Counted from the first letter of the stretch, positions 1-8,340 are shown. The stretch is DNA of 64,000 nt from Kitasatospora sp. MAA4 (GCF_029893355.1 NZ_JARZAI010000003.1:62001-126000), one strand, 5' to 3'. Program-made: numbers and translations. Notes: generated by a model from the sequence alone, not told the origin.

Positions 1-1571
1 AGTTCGCGGCGGTGGGCGGTGATCGCGTCGTAGCCGGCCCGGAATCCGGCGAGCAGCGACTCGGTGTGCGCGGCCGGGTCGGCGTCGCGGCCGTCCAGCC
101 TGGGGCGGTTGGCGGCGCCGGCGAACACCGCGGGCCTGCGGACCAGTTGCATCTCGTCGGTGGCCGGCGCCACCCAGCCCACGGCGTCGACCGGCAGCGG
201 CGCGCCCTTGTCGCCGCCGAGGCCGGAGACGTCCCAGCTGCCGCGCTCGCCGACCAGCAGGTGCGGCAGCAGCGCTATCCGGTACACCGAGGACTCCAGG
301 GCCCGCAGCGCCGGGTCGGCCGCCAGCTGTTCGGGCAGCGCGAGGACCGGGTGGAAGAGCGTCTCCAGGTCCACCAGCACCGGCTGGTCCGCGCAGGCGA
401 CCAGGTTCTCGTGGTGGATGTCCGTGCCGCCGAGGGTGTGCAGCAGGGCGAGCAGCGCGCCGAGGCGGTGGTAGAACAGCTCGACCTGGGCGGCCTGTTC
501 GCAGGGTTCGGCGGCGGCGAACTCCGCCCAGCCGTAGTCGGCCCGCTCCAGGACCGCCAGGGTGCGCAGCCCGAGCCCGGGCAGCCGGGCGTTGAGCCAG
601 CGGACGGCGTCGTTGAAGTGCCCGTGCACGCCGAGCGGGCGCGGCTTGTAGACCAGCCGGGCGCCGGACGCGAAGTCCAGCAGGGCCACCGCGCGGCCGC
701 GTTGGTGGCTGTCCCCGATGCCCGCATCGATCCCGGTCAGCCGTCCGGGGCGGGCGCCCAGCAGGCCTTCGCGGACCAGCGCGTCGCGGTCGGCGCACAG
801 CCGGGTCAGCAGCTCCGTCCAGGCAGCCACGGCGTGTTCGCAGGTCTGCGCCAACAGCCGGGCCAGTACGGCGTATTCGGTGAGCAGCGCGGTCAGTCCA
901 GCCTGCTCGGAGGACTGCCGGACGAAGTCGGCGAAGCGCTCCTCGGGGGTCTGCCCGGCCAGCCGGCCGGTCACCCGCAGGACGTTCAGTTCGAGCACCA
1001 GGGTGCGCCGGGCGAGCCGGACCAGCGCCGCGGCCAACCGCTCGGTGAAGCAGGCGCGGACCGCCCGCAGGTCGGCTGTCCGCTGGGCGCCGGCCCGGTG
1101 CGCGGCGGCCAGCAGCCGGTCGGCGGCCTCCTCGGTGAACGGCGCCAGGACGGTGGCGAAGCCCTCGTCCCAACTGCGGCAGGGCGCCGGGGCCTCCACC
1201 CGGTCGGGGGCGGCGGCGAGCACCCGGTCGGCCGACCGGGCCCACCCGGGCCGGTCGATCCGCGCGGCCAGCGCCGCCGGGTCCTCGTCCAGCAGCGCGC
1301 GCAGCCCGTCCTCGGCCAGTCCCGCCGCGGCCAGCCGGGCCTCGAACAGGCCCGCCTCGGCGGCGAAGTCCTCCCGCCAGCGCGCCAGTCGGTGGTCGGC
1401 CCGGCGCTGCCCGGCCGGCAGGTCGGCGGGCCGCCCGGTCGCCGGTCCGCCCAGCCGTTCGGCGAGCGCCACCCCTCTGGTCCACCAGGGCAGCGGCTGC
1501 TCCCGCTCGTTGTCGGACGCCCCCGCGATGTTCATGGTCGACAGGATGTCACCGATGCATTGGGACGACAT
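1..1571 (-). CDS. lanM: Class II lanthipeptide synthetase LanM, partial (N-terminal dehydratase part)
   Basis: LanM enzymes phosphorylate and eliminate Ser/Thr in a precursor peptide, then cyclise with Cys to make (methyl)lanthionine. The frame read from ATG 1571 gives about 523 residues and runs off the left edge, so the C-terminal LanC-like cyclase domain is not in view. The DUF4135 dehydratase signature is present: GDSHQRGR, then VYKPR with Lys309, GTDIHHEN with Asp384 and His386, and DLETLF with Asp401, all positions conserved in active LanM proteins. A second in-frame ATG lies at 1535; neither has a strong ribosome binding site, so the exact start is uncertain. It is divergent from a SARP regulator, which suggests shared control. 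No frameshift is seen in the visible part. Confidence 0.88.
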   Translation of the reverse strand, partial: MSSQCIGDILSTMNIAGASDNEREQPLPWWTRGVALAERLGGPATGRPADLPAGQRRADHRLARWREDFAAEAGLFEARLAAAGLAEDGLRALLDEDPAALAARIDRPGWARSADRVLAAAPDRVEAPAPCRSWDEGFATVLAPFTEEAADRLLAAAHRAGAQRTADLRAVRACFTERLAAALVRLARRTLVLELNVLRVTGRLAGQTPEERFADFVRQSSEQAGLTALLTEYAVLARLLAQTCEHAVAAWTELLTRLCADRDALVREGLLGARPGRLTGIDAGIGDSHQRGRAVALLDFASGARLVYKPRPLGVHGHFNDAVRWLNARLPGLGLRTLAVLERADYGWAEFAAAEPCEQAAQVELFYHRLGALLALLHTLGGTDIHHENLVACADQPVLVDLETLFHPVLALPEQLAADPALRALESSVYRIALLPHLLVGERGSWDVSGLGGDKGAPLPVDAVGWVAPATDEMQLVRRPAVFAGAANRPRLDGRDADPAAHTESLLAGFRAGYDAITAHRRE

Positions 1572-1606
1572 GGGGGTCGGCCCCCAGGTTCCTGCCGTCG
1601 CGGCGC

Positions 1607-1687
1607 CGGTGTACGGCCGGTGCCGGTACGCCGGGGTGAATCTGGGGGCCGGACCCCATGGGAAGCCGGTCGAGTGGGATTCAAGCT
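1607..1687. promoter_or_regulatory. Divergent lanM/SARP control region with 11-base periodic repeats
   Basis: The 122-base space between lanM and the SARP gene holds repeats with 11-base spacing: CGGTGTA at 1607, CGGTGCC at 1618 and CGCCGGG at 1629, and separately TCGAGTG at 1670 and TCAAGCT at 1681. SARP activators bind heptameric direct repeats separated by 4 bases, so the geometry fits. Binding by this SARP is an inference, and the second pair sits very close to the SARP start codon. Confidence 0.35.
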
Positions 1688-1693
1688 CGGGGT

Positions 1694-2488
1694 ATGAATC
1701 CGAACGTGGCAGAGGTGGGCATCAACGTGCTGGGACCGGTCGAGGCGACGGTCCGCGGCACCAGGGCACCACTGGGCGGGCGTCGTCCCAAGGCCGTGCT
1801 GGTGGCGCTGCTGCTGGCGCACGGCAGGCTGGTCGGCGAGGAGCAGATCATCGACGCGGTCTGGGAGGGCCACCCGCCGGACAAGCCGCGGCAGACCCTG
1901 CACACCTACGTCGCGGACCTGCGGCGCGCGCTGGAGCCGGACCGCCGGGCCCGTCAGCAGTCCACCGTGCTGGTGCGGCACGCCGCCGGCTACGCGCTGG
2001 CCGTGCAGTCCGAGGCGGTGGACACCCACCGGTTCGTCACGCTGGCCGCGTCGGCCGCCGCGGCCTCCGCCGCCGGCCGCCCGGACGAGGCGCTGGCCTG
2101 CGCCGACCAGGCGCTCGACCTGTGGACCGGCCCGCCGTTCGCCGAACTCTCCGACGCCCGCTTCGTACGCGCCGAGATCTCCCGGCTGGTGGAGTGGCGC
2201 TCGCTGGTGCGCGAGGTCCGGGTCGCGGCCTGCCTGGCGCTCGGCGACCACCGGCTCACCCTGGTCGAGAGCGAGCGGCTGACCACCGACTACCCGCTGC
2301 GGGAGTCGGGTTGGGCGCTGCGCGCGCTGGCGCTCTACCGCTGCGGCCGGCAGGGCGAGGCGCTCGGCGCCCTGCGGGACGCTCGGCGCGTGCTGCGCGA
2401 CGAACTCGGGGTCGACCCCGGGCCCGAACTCACCTCCCTCACCGGCCGAGTCCTCGCGCACGACCCCGGCCTGCAGTGGCGCGCTTAG
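1694..2488 (+). CDS. SARP-family (AfsR/DnrI/RedD-like) transcriptional activator
   Basis: A 264-residue protein with the two-domain SARP layout. An OmpR-like winged-helix DNA-binding domain covers about residues 1-100 (GGRRPKAVLVALLLAHGRLV, then a region ending in the LHTYVADLRRALEP motif). A bacterial transcriptional activation domain follows to about residue 255, ending in the usual DELGVDPGPEL motif. There is no NB-ARC or TPR extension, so it is a small SARP. ATG 1694 is preferred over the ATG at 1658 because homology starts at LGPVEA just after it. It lies between the divergent lanM and the convergent LanKC-like gene, so it is probably the pathway-specific activator. Its target promoters are inferred. 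Confidence 0.85.
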   Translation: MNPNVAEVGINVLGPVEATVRGTRAPLGGRRPKAVLVALLLAHGRLVGEEQIIDAVWEGHPPDKPRQTLHTYVADLRRALEPDRRARQQSTVLVRHAAGYALAVQSEAVDTHRFVTLAASAAAASAAGRPDEALACADQALDLWTGPPFAELSDARFVRAEISRLVEWRSLVREVRVAACLALGDHRLTLVESERLTTDYPLRESGWALRALALYRCGRQGEALGALRDARRVLRDELGVDPGPELTSLTGRVLAHDPGLQWRA

Positions 2489-2496
2489 AAGGGTGT

Positions 2497-5019
2497 TCAC
2501 GGCAGCAGCCCGTCGACCACGAAGTTGAAGTTGCTGCGCCCGCCCGGGCGTGCGGTGCGCAGCCGGTCCAGGAAGAGCGCGACGCCGATCGAGCCGGTGG
2601 CGAGGTCGGTGCTCTCGCGCAGCGCCCGGCCGCCGGGGAACACCACCCCCTCCGCCCGGTCGATCCGGCTCAGCAGCACGCCCTCGGCGACCCGTCGCGC
2701 CTCGGCGAACCAGCGCTCCTCGCCCAGTAGTTCGCCGGCGTCCAGCAGCACGTTGCCGAGGCCGGACAGGCCGTGGAACAGCCCCGGCACGACGCTGTAC
2801 TTGCGGGCCGCGTCGGCCAGCAGCTCCGGCACCAGCGCGGCCAGCTCCGGTTCGGGGCGCACCACCAGGTAGCGCAGCGCGGCGGTGGCGACCCCGGCGG
2901 TGCCGACCTCCCAGCAGCTGCCCGGCAGGCCGTCGTCCTCGCCGCCGTAGCCGTCCGCCCGGACGCCCCGGTGCAGGTCGAACGCCAGTGCCGCGCGGCC
3001 GAGTTCGTACCAGCGCTGCTCGCCGGTGGCCAGGTGCAGATAGAGCAGGAACAGCGCGATCCCGGCGGAGCCGTGGCCGTAGCCGACCTGGCCGCCCGGT
3101 ACGGCCCAGCGGGCGCCGCGGGCGTCGCGCAGGCAGTCCGCCGCGAGCGCCGCACCGGCCGCCCGGGCGTCGTCGAGCAGCCGCCCGACGCCCTGCCGGT
3201 GCCAGAGCCGCAGGCAGGCCAGGCCGTATCCGGCGCTGCCGTGCAGCACGCCCGGTACGGCGAACCGCAGCGGGTGCTCGCGGGTGCGGTCCAGCAGGCC
3301 GAGCGCGGCCTGCGGGCGGTCCAGTTCGTCCAGCACCCAGGCGAGGCCGGCCTGGCCGAGGTACAGCCCGGCCGGGTAGCTGGACGGATCGACGTCCCTG
3401 GCCATCGCCCAGCCGAGCTGGGTGGCGGGGACCGACCCGCGCAGCCGGTGTATGCCGTAGAGCACGCCCAGCGCGCCGTGCGCGACCGAGAGCGGGTTGG
3501 TCTCGAACACCGCCGCGTCGGCCGGGTACAGCCGGTCCTCACGGCGGGGGTCGGCGAGCTCGACGGCGTAGTCGACCACCTTCTCGGCGGCCTCGGCCAG
3601 GTCGGCGTCGCGCAGGCCGGGCAACCGTTCGGGGGAGCGGTACCGCTCGGCGGCCGGCCGGGCCAGCGGCACCGGCTCGGACCACAGCGGGTGGCTCTCG
3701 AAGGGCAGTTCGTCGATCCGCCGGATCACCTGCGGACCGCTGATCCGGCTGTCCTCGGCCGTCAGGTCGTCGATCAGGTCCACCAACTCGGCGGGCAGCG
3801 CCAGGTCGTAGGCCAGCTCCGCGAGGAACCGGCTGAGCGCGGGTCGGTGGAATCCGGTGCTGTCGCCGACCGCCATCACCGAGCTGAAGATCAGCGCGCC
3901 GAGTGCGTGCCAGTCGCCCGCCCGGTCGTACCGTCCGATCGCCGCCAGCCGCGGGCTGGCCAGGCCCGGGGTGTGCAGGTCCAGATGCGCGTCCAGACCC
4001 TCGCGCACGCCGGTCTCCAGCCGGACGACGGTGGCCGTGCCGGTGTCCGGGTCGACGCACACACCCGTGCCGCACAGGTCGCCCAGCAGGATGCCGCGCT
4101 GGTGGGCGGTCGAGACCGCCTCGGCGAGCCGCCGCCACAGACCGCGCAGGCCCAGGAAGTACGAGCGCACCGAGGCGGGTTCCAGGTCGAGGGTGACCAG
4201 CGGGTTGGTCCGCAGGCAGTGCCGCCCGAACGGCGTTCCGTGCGGCCGCTCGCGGACCAGTACCGCCCGGTCGCGGGCGTGGAAGAACTCCACCGGCCGG
4301 GCGAAGAGCCCGGTGTCGGCCAGCTCGCCGAGCAGCTGGTACTCCTTCTCCAGCACCTCGGCCGCGGGCCGGCCGGGGCTGCCGACCAGCAGGCCGGGAC
4401 GGGCCTCCTTGCGCACCACGTCCCGCCCGCTCGGCTCACCGGTCGCATCCGTCCGGGCCCGCTGCGGCTCGGCGGGCCCGCGCCGCCCGTCCGGTCCGAC
4501 CGCCGGTGCCGGGGCGAAGTCGCCGTAGCGGTAGCAGAGCGCGGTCGAGCCGGGCCAGCGCCGCTGTGACCGCAACTGCGGCCCGCTGCGGCCCCGCAGC
4601 GCGTCGGCCAGTCCGAAGCCGACGGCCCGGAACTGCTCCCCGTCCACCGGGTGGACGGTGATCAGCCCGGCGTCGGCGGCCGGCCAGGAGGCGGCGCCGT
4701 TGGCCAGCCGCACACAGAACGGGTCGACCAGGAACGCGAACGGCGCACCGGCCGCGCAGAGCACCGGCAGCGCCAGGCGCAGGACGTCCGTACTCTCCTC
4801 GGGAAGTGAGGTGACGGACAGTTCCCAGCCCTGGCCCGGCGCACCGGCTCCCGGCGGCCTCACCGTCGACCACAGGCCGTGCCTCCTGGTGCGCCAGCCG
4901 TCCGGCAGGACGGATCGCAGCACCGCCAGGTGTTCGTCGCCGGGCAGGTAGCGGCTGGGGGACTCGTACCAGCGCCGGTCGACGAGCGTGTAGGACTGCG
5001 GGTGCTCCCAGGAGGTCAT
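2497..5019 (-). CDS. LanKC-like lanthipeptide synthetase with degenerate kinase and cyclase sites
   Basis: An 840-residue three-part protein. Residues 1-170 resemble the class III lyase region (LPE near 72-74, YRYGDF at 163-168). Residues 200-430 resemble the Ser/Thr kinase-like domain, and 480-830 the LanC-like cyclase repeat domain. KEARP with Lys204 and GDL with Asp314 remain. However, the Asn expected five residues after Asp314 is Gly319, and the DFG/DFE Asp is Arg333 (VVRLET). In the cyclase part His649 (GYGHG) and His749 (FHG) remain, but the LanC WCYG Cys is displaced (SCWEVG, Cys702) and the CHG Cys is Phe748; class III cyclases often lack zinc ligands. ATG 5019 begins the recognisable domain; in-frame codons upstream lack GC3 bias. 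It converges on the SARP gene with only 8 bases between stops. Confidence 0.82.
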   Translation of the reverse strand: MTSWEHPQSYTLVDRRWYESPSRYLPGDEHLAVLRSVLPDGWRTRRHGLWSTVRPPGAGAPGQGWELSVTSLPEESTDVLRLALPVLCAAGAPFAFLVDPFCVRLANGAASWPAADAGLITVHPVDGEQFRAVGFGLADALRGRSGPQLRSQRRWPGSTALCYRYGDFAPAPAVGPDGRRGPAEPQRARTDATGEPSGRDVVRKEARPGLLVGSPGRPAAEVLEKEYQLLGELADTGLFARPVEFFHARDRAVLVRERPHGTPFGRHCLRTNPLVTLDLEPASVRSYFLGLRGLWRRLAEAVSTAHQRGILLGDLCGTGVCVDPDTGTATVVRLETGVREGLDAHLDLHTPGLASPRLAAIGRYDRAGDWHALGALIFSSVMAVGDSTGFHRPALSRFLAELAYDLALPAELVDLIDDLTAEDSRISGPQVIRRIDELPFESHPLWSEPVPLARPAAERYRSPERLPGLRDADLAEAAEKVVDYAVELADPRREDRLYPADAAVFETNPLSVAHGALGVLYGIHRLRGSVPATQLGWAMARDVDPSSYPAGLYLGQAGLAWVLDELDRPQAALGLLDRTREHPLRFAVPGVLHGSAGYGLACLRLWHRQGVGRLLDDARAAGAALAADCLRDARGARWAVPGGQVGYGHGSAGIALFLLYLHLATGEQRWYELGRAALAFDLHRGVRADGYGGEDDGLPGSCWEVGTAGVATAALRYLVVRPEPELAALVPELLADAARKYSVVPGLFHGLSGLGNVLLDAGELLGEERWFAEARRVAEGVLLSRIDRAEGVVFPGGRALRESTDLATGSIGVALFLDRLRTARPGGRSNFNFVVDGLLP

Positions 5020-5362
5020 CGGCGAAATCCGTTCGGGCGGGCGGGGGCCGGGGAAGGTGGCCCCCGACTGCCGAACGCCGTGGTGCCGGATCGGCAGCCG
5101 GGGCAGTAGTGCACCACCGGCCACTGGGGAACCACTGAGAACGCACTGAGTCGCATTCGCTTGATACGGAACCGAATTGCGACCAAACGCGCTGACCGGG
5201 TGAATCCCGTTGATCCGTCCCGCGCGCGGGCGGCGATTTCCGTCCGGCCCGTTTCCATTCTTTGCTGCCTTCATCCGGCCAGGTCCGGTGACCTGGGAAG
5301 GTGCGACGTATACGGTGTCCTGAAGTTTCGGGTGCTGGCAGAGGTGATGGGGAAGGCAGGGC
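5020..5362. other. Intergenic region between the LanKC-like gene and a divergent unknown gene
   Basis: This 343-base gap is richer in A+T than its surroundings, notably around 5140-5270, and probably holds divergent promoters. On the minus strand an 80-codon frame (5258 to 5016) ends in an ATGA overlap with the LanKC-like start and contains two Cys. Its third-position GC (roughly 73%) is well below the neighbouring genes and it shows no leader/core layout, so it is not called as a gene. Confidence 0.5.
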
Positions 5363-5881
5363 ATGGTGACAGTGCACAAGTTGGCCGGCGAACTTCCTGC
5401 GCAGCGAGTGGAGGAGGCCAAGGGGCGGGCCGCGACATTGTTGCTGGCCTTCCGGCACGGCAATCAACTCGCCTTCGACGACGCCCTGGACCGCATCCTG
5501 GCGGACCACTCCGAGCGTGAAGTGGTCACGCTGCTGGTCTGGATCGCCGCCGAGGCGGTGCGCAAGGCCTATGCGCCGGAGGTCGGCGACAAGGTGTTGC
5601 GCACGCTGGCCCGCCGCGCCCCGGCCGGCCCGATCGGCGTCGCGGTGGACGAGGAGTCCGCCGACGCGGCCCGGCTGATCGAGGCCGTCCAGTGCGGGGA
5701 GGTGCTCACCGTGCGGGAGTTGGTCGCCGCGACCGCCGACACCACCTTCCTGCTGGGCGGTCTGCTGCAGGGCGTGGCGATGATGCTGCCGCTGCTTCCC
5801 GAGGAGGATGTCCGCGAGGTGGTGGCCGAGTTGAGGGCGCGCCAGGCGGGTGTGCCGGCCGAGCTGGTGGGCACGCCCTGA
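5363..5881 (+). CDS. Hypothetical helical protein
   Basis: A 172-residue protein that I do not recognise. It looks soluble and helix-rich, with a basic start, many Ala/Leu/Val/Glu, no signal peptide and no clear metal or catalytic motif. One hydrophobic stretch (TTFLLGGLLQGVAMMLPLL, about residues 129-147) could be a buried or membrane-proximal helix. ATG 5363 has a GGGAAGG ribosome binding site a few bases upstream. It is divergent from the LanKC-like gene and lies upstream of folC with a 128-base gap, so it may be the last gene of the accessory block or an unrelated conserved actinomycete gene. Codon use is normal for the host. Confidence 0.7.
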   Translation: MVTVHKLAGELPAQRVEEAKGRAATLLLAFRHGNQLAFDDALDRILADHSEREVVTLLVWIAAEAVRKAYAPEVGDKVLRTLARRAPAGPIGVAVDEESADAARLIEAVQCGEVLTVRELVAATADTTFLLGGLLQGVAMMLPLLPEEDVREVVAELRARQAGVPAELVGTP

Positions 5882-6009
5882 GCCCGATATCCGCCGGTGA
5901 TTCCCTTTCACGAGCCTTTACCTTTTCGTGACCAAGGCTGTTCCTTTCCCCGTCCGGCCGCGCCACCCGGCCGCCTGTCCGGCACCCGCCACTCCGTAGA
6001 CTGGGGCGC

Positions 6010-7413
6010 GTGAGCAGCAGCGCCGAGCAGAACCCGTACACCGTCCGCCCCAGTAGCGCGGACCCCGCCGACCAGCCGGCGGGGCTTCGCGACATCGAGG
6101 CCGAGCTGGCCAAGCGCTGGCCCGAGAACAAGCTCGAACCCTCGCTCGACCGGATCAGCGCGCTGATGGACCTGCTGGGCCAGCCCCAGCGGGCCTACCC
6201 GTCGATCCACATCACCGGGACCAACGGCAAGACCTCCACGGCCCGGATGGTGGAGCAGCTGCTGAACGCCTTCGAGCTGCGCACCGGCCGCTACACCAGC
6301 CCGCACGTCGAGTCGGTGACCGAGCGGATCACCCTGGACGGCAAGCCGATCAGCGAGCAGGGCTTCGTCGAGGCCTACCGCGACATCGAGCCCTACATCC
6401 GGATGGTCGACGAGACCCAGCCGATCCCGCTCTCCTTCTTCGAGGTGCTCACCGCCATGGCGTACGCGGCCTTCGCCGACGCGCCGGTGGACGTCGCCGT
6501 GGTCGAGGTCGGCATGGGCGGCAGCTGGGACGCCACCAACGTGATCGACGGCGTGGTCTCGGTGATCACCCCGATCTCGCTGGACCACACCGACAAGCTG
6601 GGCGACACCACCGGCCAGATCGCCGTGGAGAAGTCCGGCATCATCAAGCCGGGCGCGCTGGCGGTGGTCTCCCAGCAGCCGCTGGACGCCGCGAAGACGA
6701 TCCTCGAACACGCCGTCCGGGTGGACGCCACGGTGGCCCGCGAGGGCATGGAGTTCGGGGTGCTGCACCGGGAGATCGCGGTCGGCGGGCAGCTGGTGAC
6801 GCTGCGCGGTCTGGGCGGTGCCGAGTACGCCGACATCTTCCTGCCGCTGCACGGCGAGCACCAGGCGCACAACGCCTCGCTGGCGCTGGCCGCCGTCGAG
6901 GCCTTCTTCGGCATCGGCGCGGCCCGCGAGGGCGGCCTGGACGCCGACAAGGTGCGCCAGGCGCTGGCCGGCGTCAGCTCGCCGGGCCGCCTGGAGGTTG
7001 TCCGGCGCAGCCCGACGATCGTGCTGGACGCCGCGCACAACCCGGCCGGCGCCCAGGTGACGGCGGCCGCGATCGGGGAGGCCTTCGCCTTCACCAAGCT
7101 GGTCGGCGTGATCGCGACCAGCGGCGACAAGGACGTCTCCGGCGTGCTGGAGGCCTTCGAGCCGATCCTGAGTGAGGTCGTGGTCACCCAGAACTCCACC
7201 CACCGCGCGATGGCGGTGGACGCCCTGGCGGCCCAGGCGGTGGAGGTCTTCGGTGAGGACCGGGTGCAGGTCGAACCGAACCTGGCCGACGCCATCGACG
7301 CGGCGGTCACCCTCGCCGAGGACAGCGGTGACCTGATCGGCGCCGGCGTCCTGATCACCGGCTCGGTGATCACCGTCGGTGAGGCCCGCCTGCTGCTCGG
7401 CCGGAGGGGATGA
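6010..7413 (+). CDS. folC: Bifunctional folylpolyglutamate synthase / dihydrofolate synthase
   Basis: A 467-residue Mur-ligase family enzyme that adds glutamate to (dihydro)folates in the cytoplasm using ATP. The ATP-binding loop HITGTNGKTSTARMVE lies near residues 70-85. The SPHVESVTERI segment follows, then VGMGGSWDATNV and the C-terminal ligase domain with LDAAHNPAGA. GTG 6010 gives a short hydrophilic lead-in typical of actinobacterial FolC. Its stop overlaps the start of the next gene (ATGA), so the two are translationally coupled. In Streptomyces folC normally follows valS; valS is not visible here and the lanthipeptide genes occupy the upstream side. Confidence 0.96.
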   Translation: MSSSAEQNPYTVRPSSADPADQPAGLRDIEAELAKRWPENKLEPSLDRISALMDLLGQPQRAYPSIHITGTNGKTSTARMVEQLLNAFELRTGRYTSPHVESVTERITLDGKPISEQGFVEAYRDIEPYIRMVDETQPIPLSFFEVLTAMAYAAFADAPVDVAVVEVGMGGSWDATNVIDGVVSVITPISLDHTDKLGDTTGQIAVEKSGIIKPGALAVVSQQPLDAAKTILEHAVRVDATVAREGMEFGVLHREIAVGGQLVTLRGLGGAEYADIFLPLHGEHQAHNASLALAAVEAFFGIGAAREGGLDADKVRQALAGVSSPGRLEVVRRSPTIVLDAAHNPAGAQVTAAAIGEAFAFTKLVGVIATSGDKDVSGVLEAFEPILSEVVVTQNSTHRAMAVDALAAQAVEVFGEDRVQVEPNLADAIDAAVTLAEDSGDLIGAGVLITGSVITVGEARLLLGRRG

Positions 7414-7757
7414 CGGTGCGCACCCTCTGCTCCTCCACCCTGATCGGCGAGGCCCTGCTGATCATGTTCGCCGCGCTGGTCGCGGTGCACCTGTCCAGCG
7501 TCTCCGCCGTGAGCATCTGGACCGTCAGCGGCATCGCGATGGTCCTCTGCATCCTGCTCTGCGGCATGATCAACCGCCCGGGCGCGGTGGCGATCGGCTG
7601 GGCCCTCCAGCTCGGCCTGATCGCCAGCGGCCTGGTCCTGCCGACCATGTACGGCCTCGGGCTGGTCTTCGCCGGCCTGTGGTGGTGCTCGGTGCACTAC
7701 GGGCGCAAGATCGACGTCATCAAGGCCCAGCGCGCCGCCGCCACCGCGGCCGCCTGA
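7410..7757 (+). CDS. DUF4233 small integral membrane protein
   Basis: A 115-residue protein with about four membrane segments (around residues 12-28, 34-50, 53-72 and 76-93) and a basic C-terminal tail. It matches the DUF4233 family usually found directly after folC and before ndk in actinobacteria. ATG 7410 overlaps the folC stop in the ATGA arrangement and has a GGAGGGG ribosome binding site inside the end of folC. A perfect hairpin follows at 7771-7800. The molecular function of the family is not known to me. Confidence 0.88.
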   Translation: MTVRTLCSSTLIGEALLIMFAALVAVHLSSVSAVSIWTVSGIAMVLCILLCGMINRPGAVAIGWALQLGLIASGLVLPTMYGLGLVFAGLWWCSVHYGRKIDVIKAQRAAATAAA

Positions 7758-7770
7758 CCGGCACGCGCCG

Positions 7771-7800
7771 GAGCGGCCCGCACGTCTGTGCGGGCCGCTC
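7771..7800 (+). terminator. Hairpin terminator after folC-DUF4233
   Basis: A perfect 13-base-pair stem (GAGCGGCCCGCAC, loop GTCT, then its complement) directly follows the DUF4233 stop. No long T-tract follows, which is usual for terminators in this high-GC group. Confidence 0.75.
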
Positions 7801-7864
7801 ACGCAAGGTAGCCTCAGCGGAAGTGGCATACACCATTCCGCCCCGAAACCACTGGAGCCGTACC

Positions 7865-8278
7865 GTGTCCCAGCGCACTCTCGTCCTGCTCAAGCCCGAC
7901 GCCGTCCAGCGCGGCCTGGCCGGCGAGATCATCAGCCGGATCGAGCGCAAGGCCGGCTGGCGGCTCGCCGCCGTCGAGCTGCGCACCTTCGACCGCGCGA
8001 CGCTGGAGCAGCACTACGCCGAGCACCTCGGCCGTCCGTTTTACGAGCCGCTGCTGGAGTTCATGACCTCCGGCCCGTCGATCGCGCTGATCGTCGAGGG
8101 TGAGAACGTCATCCCGGGCATCCGCGCGCTGGCCGGCGCCACCGACCCGCTGGCCGCCGGCGCCGGCACGATCCGCGGCGACTACGCGACGATCACCCGC
8201 GAGAACCTGATCCACGCCTCCGACTCCGAGGCCTCCGCCGAGCGCGAGATCAAGATCTTCTTCCCCGCGCAGGCCTGA
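7865..8278 (+). CDS. ndk: Nucleoside diphosphate kinase
   Basis: A 137-residue enzyme that transfers phosphate between nucleoside di- and triphosphates through a phosphohistidine. The N-terminus SQRTLVLLKPDAVQRG and the RPFYEPLLEFMTSGP segment are characteristic of the family. The active-site region, NLIHASDSEASAERE, carries His and is followed by the usual acidic C-terminal stretch. GTG 7865 gives the standard family length. It lies between the folC pair and mreB, as in Streptomyces, and has its own hairpin terminator downstream. Confidence 0.97.
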   Translation: MSQRTLVLLKPDAVQRGLAGEIISRIERKAGWRLAAVELRTFDRATLEQHYAEHLGRPFYEPLLEFMTSGPSIALIVEGENVIPGIRALAGATDPLAAGAGTIRGDYATITRENLIHASDSEASAEREIKIFFPAQA

Positions 8279-8304
8279 ACGAGTCCTGAACGAGTCCTGA
8301 CGGA

Positions 8305-8340
8305 GGCTGAGCCGGGGCGCCGACGCACCCCAGCTCAGCC
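8305..8340 (+). terminator. Hairpin terminator after ndk
   Basis: GGCTGAGC at 8305-8312 pairs perfectly with GCTCAGCC at 8333-8340, and an inner GGGG (8314-8317) pairs with CCCC. It lies about 27 bases after the ndk stop. The direct repeat GAGTCCTGAAC-GAGTCCTGA lies just before it. Confidence 0.7.

Noticed and set aside
12-1697. 561-codon plus-strand frame over lanM
   Set aside because: It is a shadow of the lanM gene on the other strand; no domain is recognisable, whereas the minus-strand frame matches LanM motifs.
5016-5258. 80-codon minus-strand frame ending in an ATGA overlap with the LanKC-like start, as a lanthipeptide precursor
   Set aside because: Third-position GC is low, Cys precede the Ser/Thr in the would-be core, and no leader or typical ring motif is visible.
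5030-5270. Minus-strand open segment in a third frame containing SVSSECDSVRSQWFPSGRWC, as a class III core peptide
   Set aside because: It lacks a usable start codon and ribosome binding site; the Ser-rich stretch does not fit the SxxSxxxC pattern.
6393-7829. Long minus-strand frame over folC
   Set aside because: Compositional shadow; folC in the plus frame carries all Mur-ligase motifs.
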